In this document: one piece after another, positions 17,612 through 25,673 of the stretch
How positions within the stretch are numbered: the first letter of the stretch is position 1
How the letters are laid out: each line of letters opens with the position of its first letter
NCBI RefSeq assembly: GCF_034479615.1
Contig: NZ_CP140255.1
Location: 4,650,001 to 4,714,000, forward strand
DNA length: 64,000 nucleotides
Source: Vreelandella neptunia
Lineage (GTDB): Bacteria; Pseudomonadota; Gammaproteobacteria; Pseudomonadales; Halomonadaceae
Reading direction: 5' to 3'
Notes under the pieces: generated by a model
Databases searched by the model: none
What the model was told of the DNA's origin: nothing
Seen by the model: only the letters and a program-made list of their open reading frames with translations
Translations under genes and position numbers: made by a program

Positions 17612-17658
17612 CGTTGCACTCTTTGTTGTAGTTCGTCTTTATAAAAGAAGTTATTGCT

Positions 17659-18993
17659 TTAAATGGGTAGTTTTTGGTTCACCCCCCAGTTCTCGCTTGT
17701 TTCAAACTGCAAGCTATTTTTAGCGGCAATCACATCGTCGTGTGGGTCATGATTCCACAGCCACTCGAAGCGGCTCTCAAGATTGTTAATTAGCTCGGCT
17801 TCGTAGTCGCCGATGCCCTCTCCTGCATATTCGTAGACATCGCCCGCCTCATGGGAGGTACGCTGCACTTTGCAGGTACGGCTATGGCGTACTTGTTCAA
17901 AGGCAGACAACACAGTGCTCACGTTGTGGCTACGGCAACTGGCATCCGCCAGCAGAGTCGCCAGCACATAGGCGTCCTCCAGCGCCTGACCGGCCCCCGC
18001 CCCCTGGTGAGGCACTAACGCATGGGCGGCGTCGCCAACGATCAGTACGCGGTCGCGCTGGTAGCGGGCAAGCTCAGGTAACTCATGCAGCGCCCAGCGC
18101 GTTGGCTCAGGAATGCATTCAAGAATGGCTTGGCAAGCCGGACTCCAACCTTCAAATACTTCTAGCATTTCCTCCTGGCTGACGGCTTGAACCCACTCTT
18201 CGCCTTCGGGCAGTTTAGGGTTCGGTATCGAACGATCCGTAATGAAGGCCACGACGTTAACGAGTTGGGACTGCTTAACCGGGAAGGTCAAAATATGGCG
18301 ATCTTTGCCAAGATACATCTGGGGGACTAGCGCTAACCGTTTCTCGCTGCCTTTAGCCTCTAATGCAGCCTCAAGCTGGCCAGTGGGGATCATGCCGCGA
18401 TAAGCGTAGGTTCCACTCCAAAACGGGGTAATTTCACCATACTGCTCCGGGGGCAGCACATGAGAGCGCACCGCAGACTTAATACCGTCAAAGCCGATGA
18501 TCACATCGCCAGTAAAGTGAGTGCCATCGTCGAAGCTGGCGGTGGCGCTGTCGGCTTCTTGCTTAACGCCTATACAGCGTTTGCCAAAGTGGGCGATGCC
18601 CTCAGGCAGATTGGCGACAATGGCATCCAGAAAATCGGCACGATGCACCGAGGATTGGCCAACACCTGGCGCTAAGCTAGCGGTTAAGTAAGTGTCATCG
18701 CTACCACGCCGCCATTCAAACCAAACATCCTCAAAGGGCGCTGGTGAGGAATCGGCAATACGCTGATAAGCGTTTTCCAACCCCAATAGCTGAATGGCTT
18801 TTACCGCATTGGGGCCAAAGGAGACACCCGCACCAATCTCGGAGAACTGGGGAGCAGCTTCGAAAAGCTGTACATCAAGGTGGCTATCTCGAGATAGCGC
18901 GACGGCGAAGGCCACGCCCCCAATACCACCACCGACGATGCCAATCGAAAGACGTTTTGGCTGTGTATTTGCTACTGTGCTGTTAGCTACCAT
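17659..18993 (-). CDS. nahG: Salicylate 1-monooxygenase (salicylate hydroxylase)
   Basis: FAD-dependent single-component hydroxylase, 444 residues, that converts salicylate to catechol with NADH and O2. The FAD motif GGGIGG is at 21-26, a DG motif (GFDGIKS) in the middle and GDAAHALVPHQGAGAGQALEDAY in the C-terminal half, where the second FAD contact lies. Length and the divergent NahR-like gene support salicylate over other hydroxybenzoates. The product is fed to catA. Only a weak ribosome-binding site (CAGAG) is seen. Confidence 0.85.
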   Translation of the reverse strand: MVANSTVANTQPKRLSIGIVGGGIGGVAFAVALSRDSHLDVQLFEAAPQFSEIGAGVSFGPNAVKAIQLLGLENAYQRIADSSPAPFEDVWFEWRRGSDDTYLTASLAPGVGQSSVHRADFLDAIVANLPEGIAHFGKRCIGVKQEADSATASFDDGTHFTGDVIIGFDGIKSAVRSHVLPPEQYGEITPFWSGTYAYRGMIPTGQLEAALEAKGSEKRLALVPQMYLGKDRHILTFPVKQSQLVNVVAFITDRSIPNPKLPEGEEWVQAVSQEEMLEVFEGWSPACQAILECIPEPTRWALHELPELARYQRDRVLIVGDAAHALVPHQGAGAGQALEDAYVLATLLADASCRSHNVSTVLSAFEQVRHSRTCKVQRTSHEAGDVYEYAGEGIGDYEAELINNLESRFEWLWNHDPHDDVIAAKNSLQFETSENWGVNQKLPI

Positions 18994-19196
18994 GATTTAA
19001 CTCTGCTCAGGGGCTTATCGTTATATGTTGAGCGCTATGCTCTCCCCCTAACGCTATTCGGAAGCCTCAACTGCCACCACACAGCTTCTTTCATTCAGAC
19101 TATAAACGGCGCTAATAACAAAATGAATCAACCAGTTAAAAACCTCTCTGACGGCTACATTCGACTATTGTGGAATACATTGCGAGGCGTAAGGTG
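18994..19196. promoter_or_regulatory. Divergent promoter region between salicylate hydroxylase and NahR-like gene
   Basis: This 200-bp region must hold both promoters. A TTCATT (19090) and AATGAA (19122) inverted pair with a wide spacer is the clearest symmetry and could be part of a LysR-type site, but it does not match the classical nah/sal box well. Assignment is tentative. Confidence 0.35.
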
Positions 19197-20102
19197 ATGG
19201 AGAAACTTGCCAACATTGACCTGAATCTGCTGGTTGTTTTTGACTTGTTGTATCAAGAGCAAAATACACAACGGGTGGCGCTGCGCTTGGGTATCACCCA
19301 GCCGGCGGTGAGTCATGCACTGAAGCGTCTACGTCACTTGCTGGAAGACGAACTTTTCGAGCGCACATCGCAAGGCCTGCAACCTACGCCCCGTGCCAGT
19401 CGACTTCACCCCGGTATTGCGGATGCGTTGGCACGCATGAACGACACGCTGAGCCTATGCGACGATTTCAACCCCGCGAAGAGTGAGCGCACTTTCCATA
19501 TCAACATGACCGATATCGGTGAAATAGTATTTCTTCCACGCTTGCTGCAACATCTTTCACGCCATGCGCCGGGGGTTTCACTCAATACCGTGCGCAGCCA
19601 CCATAATGACCTGAAAAACGAGATGGAGGAGGGAGAGATAGATTTGGCAGTTGGTCTGATCCCGCAACTAGGGGCAGGCTTCTACCAGCAGCGACTGTTT
19701 GTACAACGCTACGTTTGCTTAATGCGCGAGCATCACCCCCTCGCTGCGGAGGAGTTTAGCCTTGAGGCGTTTCGCGCAGCGCATCACGCTGTGGTGGTTG
19801 CTCGGGGCACGGGGCATGGCATTATCGAAGAGCAGCTTGCGCACGCTGGGGTTGCGCGCCCAGTTCGGTTAACACTGCCGCATTTCGCAGCTGTTCCCTA
19901 TATCGTCAGCAGCAGCGATCTAGTGGTGACGGTCACCGATAAATTAGCCGAGGCAACGCGAACACGTTTCGGGTTAGCCATTCGTGAGCACCCCCTAACG
20001 TTCCCAGAAATCCCGATTAATCTTTTCTGGCACCGTCGCTTTCATCAAGACCCAGGCAACCGCTGGCTGCGTGGGCTGATGTTTTCTCTGTTCTCTGAAT
20101 AG
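19197..20102 (+). CDS. nahR: LysR-family regulator, NahR-like
   Basis: Transcription regulator of 301 residues with an N-terminal winged HTH (LDLNLL-type opening, then LGITQPAVSHALKRLR) and a ligand-binding domain. NahR-like stretches include SERTFHINMTDIGEIVFLPRL, EIDLAVGLIPQLGAGFYQ, LPHFAAVPYI and a C-terminal WLRGLMFSLFSE. Start 19197 (ATG) was preferred to an upstream GTG at 19170 because a GAGG sits 9 bases before it and the protein then begins like NahR. It probably activates the divergent salicylate hydroxylase with salicylate as inducer; the function is inferred from family and position. Confidence 0.82.
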   Translation: MEKLANIDLNLLVVFDLLYQEQNTQRVALRLGITQPAVSHALKRLRHLLEDELFERTSQGLQPTPRASRLHPGIADALARMNDTLSLCDDFNPAKSERTFHINMTDIGEIVFLPRLLQHLSRHAPGVSLNTVRSHHNDLKNEMEEGEIDLAVGLIPQLGAGFYQQRLFVQRYVCLMREHHPLAAEEFSLEAFRAAHHAVVVARGTGHGIIEEQLAHAGVARPVRLTLPHFAAVPYIVSSSDLVVTVTDKLAEATRTRFGLAIREHPLTFPEIPINLFWHRRFHQDPGNRWLRGLMFSLFSE

Positions 20103-20115
20103 GGGTCATTAACGC

Positions 20116-20523
20116 CTAGGAGCTCGGCTTCGCCCAAGCGGCGCGGGTGCTATGGGCTGCCGTTTTATTGGTAATTTTCCAGATGCCGTCAACCTTTACC
20201 AAGGCAATCACATCGACCCAGGAATCCGCCAGGTTGTCGCTATTATCAAAGCCTAGCAATACGCTGGCGACCTCTCCCGCCTGGGTGACAGCAATAAAGC
20301 GGCTCGTCACTTTACGGTGGCTAGCCGCCCAGCGCTCGAAACGGTCGCTGATTAGGTCGGTTGCCAACTTACCATCAGCATCCACAGCAAAAATCCACGC
20401 GTCCTTATGAAACGCCTCCTCCAGCTTTTCTCGACCGCCTTGAAAGCCATCGACATATAGCTGCACAACGCGTTTGATCTCGTCGATCTCAGGTGCATCA
20501 CCTACGACAGTAACATTGGTCAT
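20116..20523 (-). CDS. NTF2-like (SnoaL/lumazine-binding-like) protein
   Basis: Protein of 135 residues with the cone-shaped NTF2-like fold pattern: an N-terminal helix (EIDEIKRVVQLYVDGFQGG) followed by an FHKDAWIFAVD strand and a C-terminal WVDVIALVKVDGIWKITNKTA strand. It resembles the 'putative lumazine-binding' subgroup. The catalytic role is unknown. It is last in a DASS transporter-BKACE-NTF2 unit, 39 bp after the BKACE gene, so it may help process the same substrate. It converges tail-to-tail with the NahR-like gene with a 13-bp gap. Confidence 0.65.
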   Translation of the reverse strand: MTNVTVVGDAPEIDEIKRVVQLYVDGFQGGREKLEEAFHKDAWIFAVDADGKLATDLISDRFERWAASHRKVTSRFIAVTQAGEVASVLLGFDNSDNLADSWVDVIALVKVDGIWKITNKTAAHSTRAAWAKPSS

Positions 20524-20562
20524 CTCTCTACTCCTGCGGTTTTATTGCCGGTTTTGTCGTGT

Positions 20563-21384
20563 TTATAACCCAAGCATCTCACGCGCCTGTTGCCAGGTAG
20601 CCACTGGTCGCTGGTACTTTTCGCATAGGGCGACGGTGCGCTCGACCAACGCCGCGTTGGAAGGCGCCAGCGTTTCGCTATCCAGGCGCACGTTATCTTC
20701 AAGCCCGGTACGGGTGTGGCCACCAGCGGCGATAGACCACTCATTAAGAAGGTATTGGCTGGCGCCAATACCTGCGCCGCACCACTGTGCATCCGGCGCC
20801 AGCCGCTTGAGCGTCTCGATATAGAAATCAAACGTTGGCTTGTCCGCTGGCATCGAATTCTTAACGCCCATGACAAACTGCACATAAAGCGGTGCTTTCA
20901 GCTTTCCCTGCTTGGAGAGTGCAACCGCCTGATGGATATGCGACAGATCAAACGCTTCGATTTCAGGCTTTACGTCGTACTTGAGCATCTCATCGGCAAG
21001 CCACTCCACCAACTGGGGCGGATTCTCGTAAACACGATTGGGGAAATTGTTGGAGCCCACCGAGAGACTTGCCATGTCGGGCTTTAGCGGCAGCATGCCG
21101 CCGCGTGCCTCGCCAGCGCCAGATCGCCCGCCGGTAGAAAGCTGAATAATCATGCCGGGGCAGTGCTTCTTGAGCCCTTCCATCAGCCGGCCAAACTTCT
21201 CCGGGTCAGAGGAAGGCGTTTGGTCATCGTTACGCACGTGGCAGTGAGCGATAGTAGCCCCCGCCTCGAAAGCCGCCTGAGTACTTTCAATCTGCTCTTC
21301 AACCGTGATGGGCACGGCAGGGTTGTTCTCTTTGCGTGGCAGGCTGCCGGTGATAGCGACACAGATAATACAGGGCTGGGACAT
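20563..21384 (-). CDS. Beta-keto acid cleavage enzyme (BKACE, DUF849 family)
   Basis: The family condenses a beta-keto acid with acetyl-CoA and releases acetoacetate plus a shorter CoA ester; it includes 3-keto-5-aminohexanoate cleavage enzyme. The 273-residue protein has the Zn-binding HCHVR motif near residues 46-50, STGGRSG near 81-87 and a C-terminal GGHTRTGLEDN motif. The start at 21384 has AGAGG about 6 bases upstream; in-frame codons further upstream run through a hairpin and are unlikely to be used. Specificity cannot be read by eye. In this neighbourhood beta-ketoadipate or another dicarboxylate-derived keto acid is plausible. Confidence 0.85.
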   Translation of the reverse strand: MSQPCIICVAITGSLPRKENNPAVPITVEEQIESTQAAFEAGATIAHCHVRNDDQTPSSDPEKFGRLMEGLKKHCPGMIIQLSTGGRSGAGEARGGMLPLKPDMASLSVGSNNFPNRVYENPPQLVEWLADEMLKYDVKPEIEAFDLSHIHQAVALSKQGKLKAPLYVQFVMGVKNSMPADKPTFDFYIETLKRLAPDAQWCGAGIGASQYLLNEWSIAAGGHTRTGLEDNVRLDSETLAPSNAALVERTVALCEKYQRPVATWQQAREMLGL

Positions 21385-21467
21385 GGAAGCCTCTTTGTTC
21401 TTATTGCGAACACTAATTTGCATAACGAACACTTTAGGCCGAATATCTGATATCGTCAAATCAGACT

Positions 21468-21490
21468 GGCTGCCAACGACGTTGGCAGCC
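21468..21490 (-). terminator. Hairpin just after the DASS transporter stop
   Basis: A perfect 10-bp stem (GGCTGCCAAC with GTTGGCAGCC) around a 3-base loop starts 5 bp after the DASS stop codon. There is no strong T-run on the minus strand, so it may attenuate or stabilise mRNA rather than fully terminate before the BKACE gene. Confidence 0.45.
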
Positions 21491-21495
21491 ACGGT

Positions 21496-23004
21496 TTAGA
21501 AAGAGACATCGAATACCAGGGGAACGATGGTGTAGAGCGCAACCATAATCACCAGCAAGCCGATGATATTGAGCCAGATGCCTGCCCGAATCATGTTTTT
21601 GATGGGAAGATCCCCGGTCGCGAAAGCCACTGCATTGGAAGGTGTCGCCACGGGCAACATAAAGGCGCAGCTCACGGCAAAGGTAACCACGATGGTCATC
21701 AGAAAAGGTTCGATACCCAGTCCCACGGCAATAGATCCCATAATCGGGAAGAAGGCAGCCGCCGTCGCCGTGTTACTGGTTAGCTCGGTCAATAGGATAA
21801 TGACGATAGCAGTGATGGCTAGGATCAGAATCGGAGGTAAGTCCGATAATCCCGAGACGCTCTCGCCAACCCATGCACTCAAGCCAGTGGCGGTGAACTG
21901 GGCAGAGAGTGTTAGGCCACCGCCAAACAAAATCAGTACCCCCCAGGGCACGTCTCGGGTAGCCGACCACTCCAGCAACGCCCCTTTTCCATTAGAGGCA
22001 GGAATCACAAACATCAGAATCGCCGAGAGAATCGCCACGCTGGTATCGTTGATGTTACCCAACCACGGCAGCGCACTCTGCACGACAGGAATTCTCGCGA
22101 TTAACGGCAGGAATACCCAGCAGAACACTGCCCCGGCAAAAACCATCAATACACGTGACTCTTCAGGCGATAGTCGGCCCATTCCCTTGAGCTCTGTCTC
22201 GATCATCGCCCGGCCACCCTGGATGCTCTCGACTTCCGAGCGGAACACCAGTTTGTTAAGCACAAACCAAGCCAGCATTAGCATGGTGAATGAGAACGGC
22301 ACACCCACCAGCATCCAGTGGCCAAAACCGATGCTAAGCCCGTGGGTGTCTTCCATGTAGGCCCGCATTAGCGCCATCGGCGGCTGGCCGATCAATGTGG
22401 CCATGGAGCCGATGGTGATGGCATAGGCAATGCCCAGTAGCACAGAGGCAGAAAACTTGGGCGTGTCATCACCGTTACCCAGCGACTTCACTAACGCAAT
22501 GATCGAGCCACCGATTGGCACCATAATCACTGCGGTTGCTGTATTGCTCACCCACATGGTGATGAACCAGCTTGCGAACATCAGACCGAAGACAATTTGA
22601 GCGGGTTTAGTACCCACGGTGAGCACCGTCAGTAACGCGAAGCGACGATGTAAATTCCAGCGCTGCGTTGCCAAGCCCAGCAGTACGCCACCCAATACTA
22701 GAAAGGCAATGCTGTGAGCATAGGGCGAGGCGGTCGCTCCGACCGAGGCAATATCGAAAAAAGGGAACAGTACAAGCGGCAACAGCGACGTGACAGGAAT
22801 GGGAATCGCCTCTGTCATCCACCAGGTGGCCATCAGCATAGCAATGCCTGCTACAAGACGAGCGTTGAAGGCTATCATTTCGGGTAAAAGGAAGAAAACA
22901 CCCAAGCCAATGACAATGCCCATGACGAGCGAGATTGGTTTGAAAGCAGAAGCTTCAGCGTAGGGCGTTTGTTCAACGGCCACGGTGGTTTGCGACATGA
23001 TCAT
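21496..23004 (-). CDS. DASS/SLC13-family sodium:dicarboxylate-type transporter
   Basis: Inner-membrane symporter of about 502 residues with 11-12 hydrophobic segments. Family marks are ATWWMTEAIPIPVTSLLPLVLFP in the N-terminal part, SNTATAVIMVPIG and the mirror motif LTSNTATAAAFFPI, which form the two substrate/Na+ sites of the inverted repeats. Starts at 23004 and 22998 are both possible, with GGG 4 or 10 bases upstream. DASS proteins carry succinate, citrate, sulfate and similar anions. Here it is the first gene before BKACE, suggesting a carboxylate later cleaved by that enzyme. Confidence 0.85.
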   Translation of the reverse strand: MIMSQTTVAVEQTPYAEASAFKPISLVMGIVIGLGVFFLLPEMIAFNARLVAGIAMLMATWWMTEAIPIPVTSLLPLVLFPFFDIASVGATASPYAHSIAFLVLGGVLLGLATQRWNLHRRFALLTVLTVGTKPAQIVFGLMFASWFITMWVSNTATAVIMVPIGGSIIALVKSLGNGDDTPKFSASVLLGIAYAITIGSMATLIGQPPMALMRAYMEDTHGLSIGFGHWMLVGVPFSFTMLMLAWFVLNKLVFRSEVESIQGGRAMIETELKGMGRLSPEESRVLMVFAGAVFCWVFLPLIARIPVVQSALPWLGNINDTSVAILSAILMFVIPASNGKGALLEWSATRDVPWGVLILFGGGLTLSAQFTATGLSAWVGESVSGLSDLPPILILAITAIVIILLTELTSNTATAAAFFPIMGSIAVGLGIEPFLMTIVVTFAVSCAFMLPVATPSNAVAFATGDLPIKNMIRAGIWLNIIGLLVIMVALYTIVPLVFDVSF

Positions 23005-23961
23005 TTTACCCGCAGAGCAATAACAGTGAAGGTGAGTGTTACTGCTCGGGTTCACTGATTCCAATACTTATCGGGTTGTTACCTATACCCAACCGGTCAA
23101 TGAGTCAAGACTGCAAAAATGCCTATGTAACGATAAAAAACAGAAATTTAGCCGTTATTTAGTTGTCACACTCGTTGGTGAGGCACATTTTCAAAACGCA
23201 GGCTTACGTGGAATCCAACTTTTTTCACATTGGGTAATGTGCGACCAATAAATGACACTGTAGATGTCGTTATCTTTCGATGGCCGGTCGCCGGGAACTT
23301 GGAAGTACATTAACGAGTATGGGGTGGTAAGAAACACGAACCGAAAACTGACAATAGCACCGTGTTTGTCAACGGAAATCAGACGAAGTAACTAGTCACA
23401 CAGCATCCGCAAACCTTGGGCACACCAGATCGGAGATAAGACGCGGAGTATTCTAGAGACGTTGTGAGTGCAATAGCATGATTTAAACCGTACACCCCCA
23501 GAGCTGGTCTAATGGTAATACCGCATGACCGTTGATGACAGAACAATCCAAGGTGGCTAGATTCCCAACACATCTAACCTCTCCGCCCTCGCGCGAAAAC
23601 AGCTGCAAATAAAAGCTGCTATATAACAGCACAGGATTTAATCGAAAAAACCTATGAGCCCCCTTGGATCAGAAGAATGAACCGTCCCTGAATTTGTATT
23701 ACAGTGAAAAATAAATCTTTAGCATAAAAGACTAAAGTATTATTTTACAAGTTCATTACACGATAATTTTTCATTCAAAGCACAGAGATCGTGATTTTAT
23801 CCGTCTAAAAGGAAGCTTTTCATGTAAGAGTATTCTAAATACTAAATAAGACAAACCTTTAAGGCATGCCTTTAAACCTATTAAGTATTTGCTCTAGATT
23901 GCAGCGGTTGTGACCCTTTCAAGGCTAACAAACATACTCAAACATAAAATAAGGTAATGAG
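23005..23961. other. 957-bp gap without a convincing gene
   Basis: This is the longest non-coding stretch in the window, between the divergent DASS and TRAP units. Short reading frames here lack ribosome-binding sites and recognisable motifs. Visible symmetry: a 13-bp-arm inverted repeat with two mismatches around CTTTAG-N9-CTAAAG (23710-23744), and a perfect 12-bp palindrome AAGGCATGCCTT (23861-23872) about 90 bp before the TRAP operon. Both are operator candidates. The middle could be degraded mobile DNA, but I cannot identify it. Confidence 0.45.
23861..23872 (+). promoter_or_regulatory. Palindrome upstream of the first TRAP operon
   Basis: Perfect 12-bp palindrome AAGGCATGCCTT located 89 bp before the dctP start, in a position fit for an operator. 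No matching site elsewhere in the window was noticed, so the cognate regulator is unknown. Confidence 0.3.
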
Positions 23962-25044
23962 ATGACTACAAAGAGCCTTAAACACTTAACAACCACCGCA
24001 CGCATTATCCCGCTGGCAGCCGCTATAGCGGCGGCAGCAGTAGGTACTGCACACGCCAGCGAAAGGCTAGATGTCGCGAGCGCCTACTCTACTCAGAACC
24101 TGTTTGGCCAGAGCGCCAAGAACATCTCCGAAAGAATCAAAATGATGTCGTCAGGTGAGTTTGAGTTCGCCGTCCATGATCCGGGCGAACTCGTACCTCC
24201 GTTTGAGATCTTCAACTCTGTCTCGTCTGGTGCCATCCCCGCCGGCTGGACCAGCATCGCCTATCTTTCCGGCAACTTGCCCATTGCCAATCTCTATGGC
24301 GCTCTACCCTTTAGCCCACCCGCAGAGGCAGTGTTCTCCTGGACGTCTGCTGGCGAAGGAAGCGAGCTGTTGCAGAAGGCGCTGGACCCTTATAACGTCA
24401 AGTTCCTGGCTTGCTCCTACCTACCCCAAGAGCCAGGCGGCTGGTTCAACAAGGAAATCAACAGCACCGATGACTTGAACGGCCTGTCGATGCGAATCTC
24501 TGGGCTGGGCGCACAGGTTCTAAACAAATTCGGCGCTTCAACACAATTGATTCCCGGGAACGAAGTCTACCTCTCGCTTGAGCGTGGTCGGGTTGATGCC
24601 GCCGAGTTCTCGATTCCCCAAGTTGATAGTGCGATGGGCTTGGACGAGATTGCCGAGTATTACTATTTCCCCGGCTGGCAGCAAGGGGCAGGCTGGCTTG
24701 CACTGCTCATCAACCAGAGCGTCTGGGACGGATACAGCGATTCTCAGCGTGGGCAGATCAGTACCGCTTGTCAGGCCAATATCCAGAAAGAGGCTGATGA
24801 GGTGATCCCGGCCCAGGTAGAGACGCTACGTGAACTGGAAGAGAGTGGCGTCAAGATCCGCCGATTCCCTGATGAGGTTCTCAATGCCCTACACGATAGT
24901 TGGGATGAAGTGCGCAGCGAACTAGTGGCTGAGAGTCCCGAGTTCGACGAAGCGTACACATCACTAATGGAGCATGCCGAAAAGATGCAGCAGTGGCATG
25001 ACCTCCAAACCCTTCCTAGCAAAACAGATGTCCAAGGGGACTGA
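23962..25044 (+). CDS. dctP: TRAP transporter substrate-binding protein (DctP family), system 1
   Basis: Periplasmic binding protein of 360 residues with a signal peptide (about 1-32, ending AHA). It resembles the TakP/mannitol-chloroaromatic branch of DctP proteins: GGWFNKEI near 157, SMRISGLGAQVLNKFG, then LERGRVDAAEF and a YYFPGWQQ segment. Members of that branch bind keto acids and other carboxylates through a conserved Arg, here in SMRISG. A GTAATGAG ribosome-binding region precedes the start. The genes for the two membrane subunits follow directly. Confidence 0.88.
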   Translation: MTTKSLKHLTTTARIIPLAAAIAAAAVGTAHASERLDVASAYSTQNLFGQSAKNISERIKMMSSGEFEFAVHDPGELVPPFEIFNSVSSGAIPAGWTSIAYLSGNLPIANLYGALPFSPPAEAVFSWTSAGEGSELLQKALDPYNVKFLACSYLPQEPGGWFNKEINSTDDLNGLSMRISGLGAQVLNKFGASTQLIPGNEVYLSLERGRVDAAEFSIPQVDSAMGLDEIAEYYYFPGWQQGAGWLALLINQSVWDGYSDSQRGQISTACQANIQKEADEVIPAQVETLRELEESGVKIRRFPDEVLNALHDSWDEVRSELVAESPEFDEAYTSLMEHAEKMQQWHDLQTLPSKTDVQGD

Positions 25045-25046
25045 CT

Positions 25047-25673
25047 ATGACTACGACCCCTCTCGCCCCTTGGCGTGAGCGTGGCGCTGCGGTCTCTTCC
25101 GCCCTGTCTCGACCCTTGGTCGGGATGGGGCTGTTGGTAGGTCGCGTCACCAGCTGGCTGGTATTGCTGGTGATGGCGGCTGTCCTGTTGACCGTACTGC
25201 TCAACGCTACTGGCATCAACGAGATTGCTCGCTGGAACGATAAGGTGCTCCTTTTCGGAAATGCCCTGACCATCAACAGCATCACTGAGCTTCAGTGGCA
25301 CCTTTTCGGTGTCTTGACACTGTTCGGAGGCACCTACGCCCTACATCACGATACCCATGTGCGTGTCGATCTGATTTATCACCGCTTATCGCCTAGTCAT
25401 CGCGCCATGGTTGATGTGATCGGTCACTTGGTGTTGCTGATTCCCTTTTGTCTGCTGGTCGCTTGGCTTTCTAAGCACTTCGTGACGATGTCCTTCTTGA
25501 CAGGGGAGAAATCGAACTACGGGGGACTCACGGATCGCTATCTGATCAAGGCCATACTTCCCATCTCTCTGGTTTTCTTAGCCTTGGGAGCCCTTGGTCA
25601 AGTATTCGAGAAGCTAACCATCATCCTTGACCCGCGAAAAGCGGAGACAGATCACGAGGTCAACAATGGCTGA
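25047..25673 (+). CDS. dctQ: TRAP transporter small permease (DctQ family), system 1
   Basis: Membrane protein of 208 residues with four hydrophobic segments, including the ELQWHLFGVLTLFGGTYALHHDTHVRVDLI stretch typical of DctQ proteins of the TakQ/mannitol type. The start is 2 bp after the dctP stop and its end overlaps dctM by 8 bp. Confidence 0.88.
   Translation: MTTTPLAPWRERGAAVSSALSRPLVGMGLLVGRVTSWLVLLVMAAVLLTVLLNATGINEIARWNDKVLLFGNALTINSITELQWHLFGVLTLFGGTYALHHDTHVRVDLIYHRLSPSHRAMVDVIGHLVLLIPFCLLVAWLSKHFVTMSFLTGEKSNYGGLTDRYLIKAILPISLVFLALGALGQVFEKLTIILDPRKAETDHEVNNG

Noticed and set aside
23510..23530. Stretch reminiscent of the 16S rRNA 'taataccgcat' segment
   Set aside because: Only about 12 bases match and the surrounding sequence is not rRNA; chance similarity.
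23379..23573. Small minus-strand reading frame of 64 codons in the large gap
   Set aside because: No ribosome-binding site, no recognisable motif and odd composition; probably random or a decayed element.
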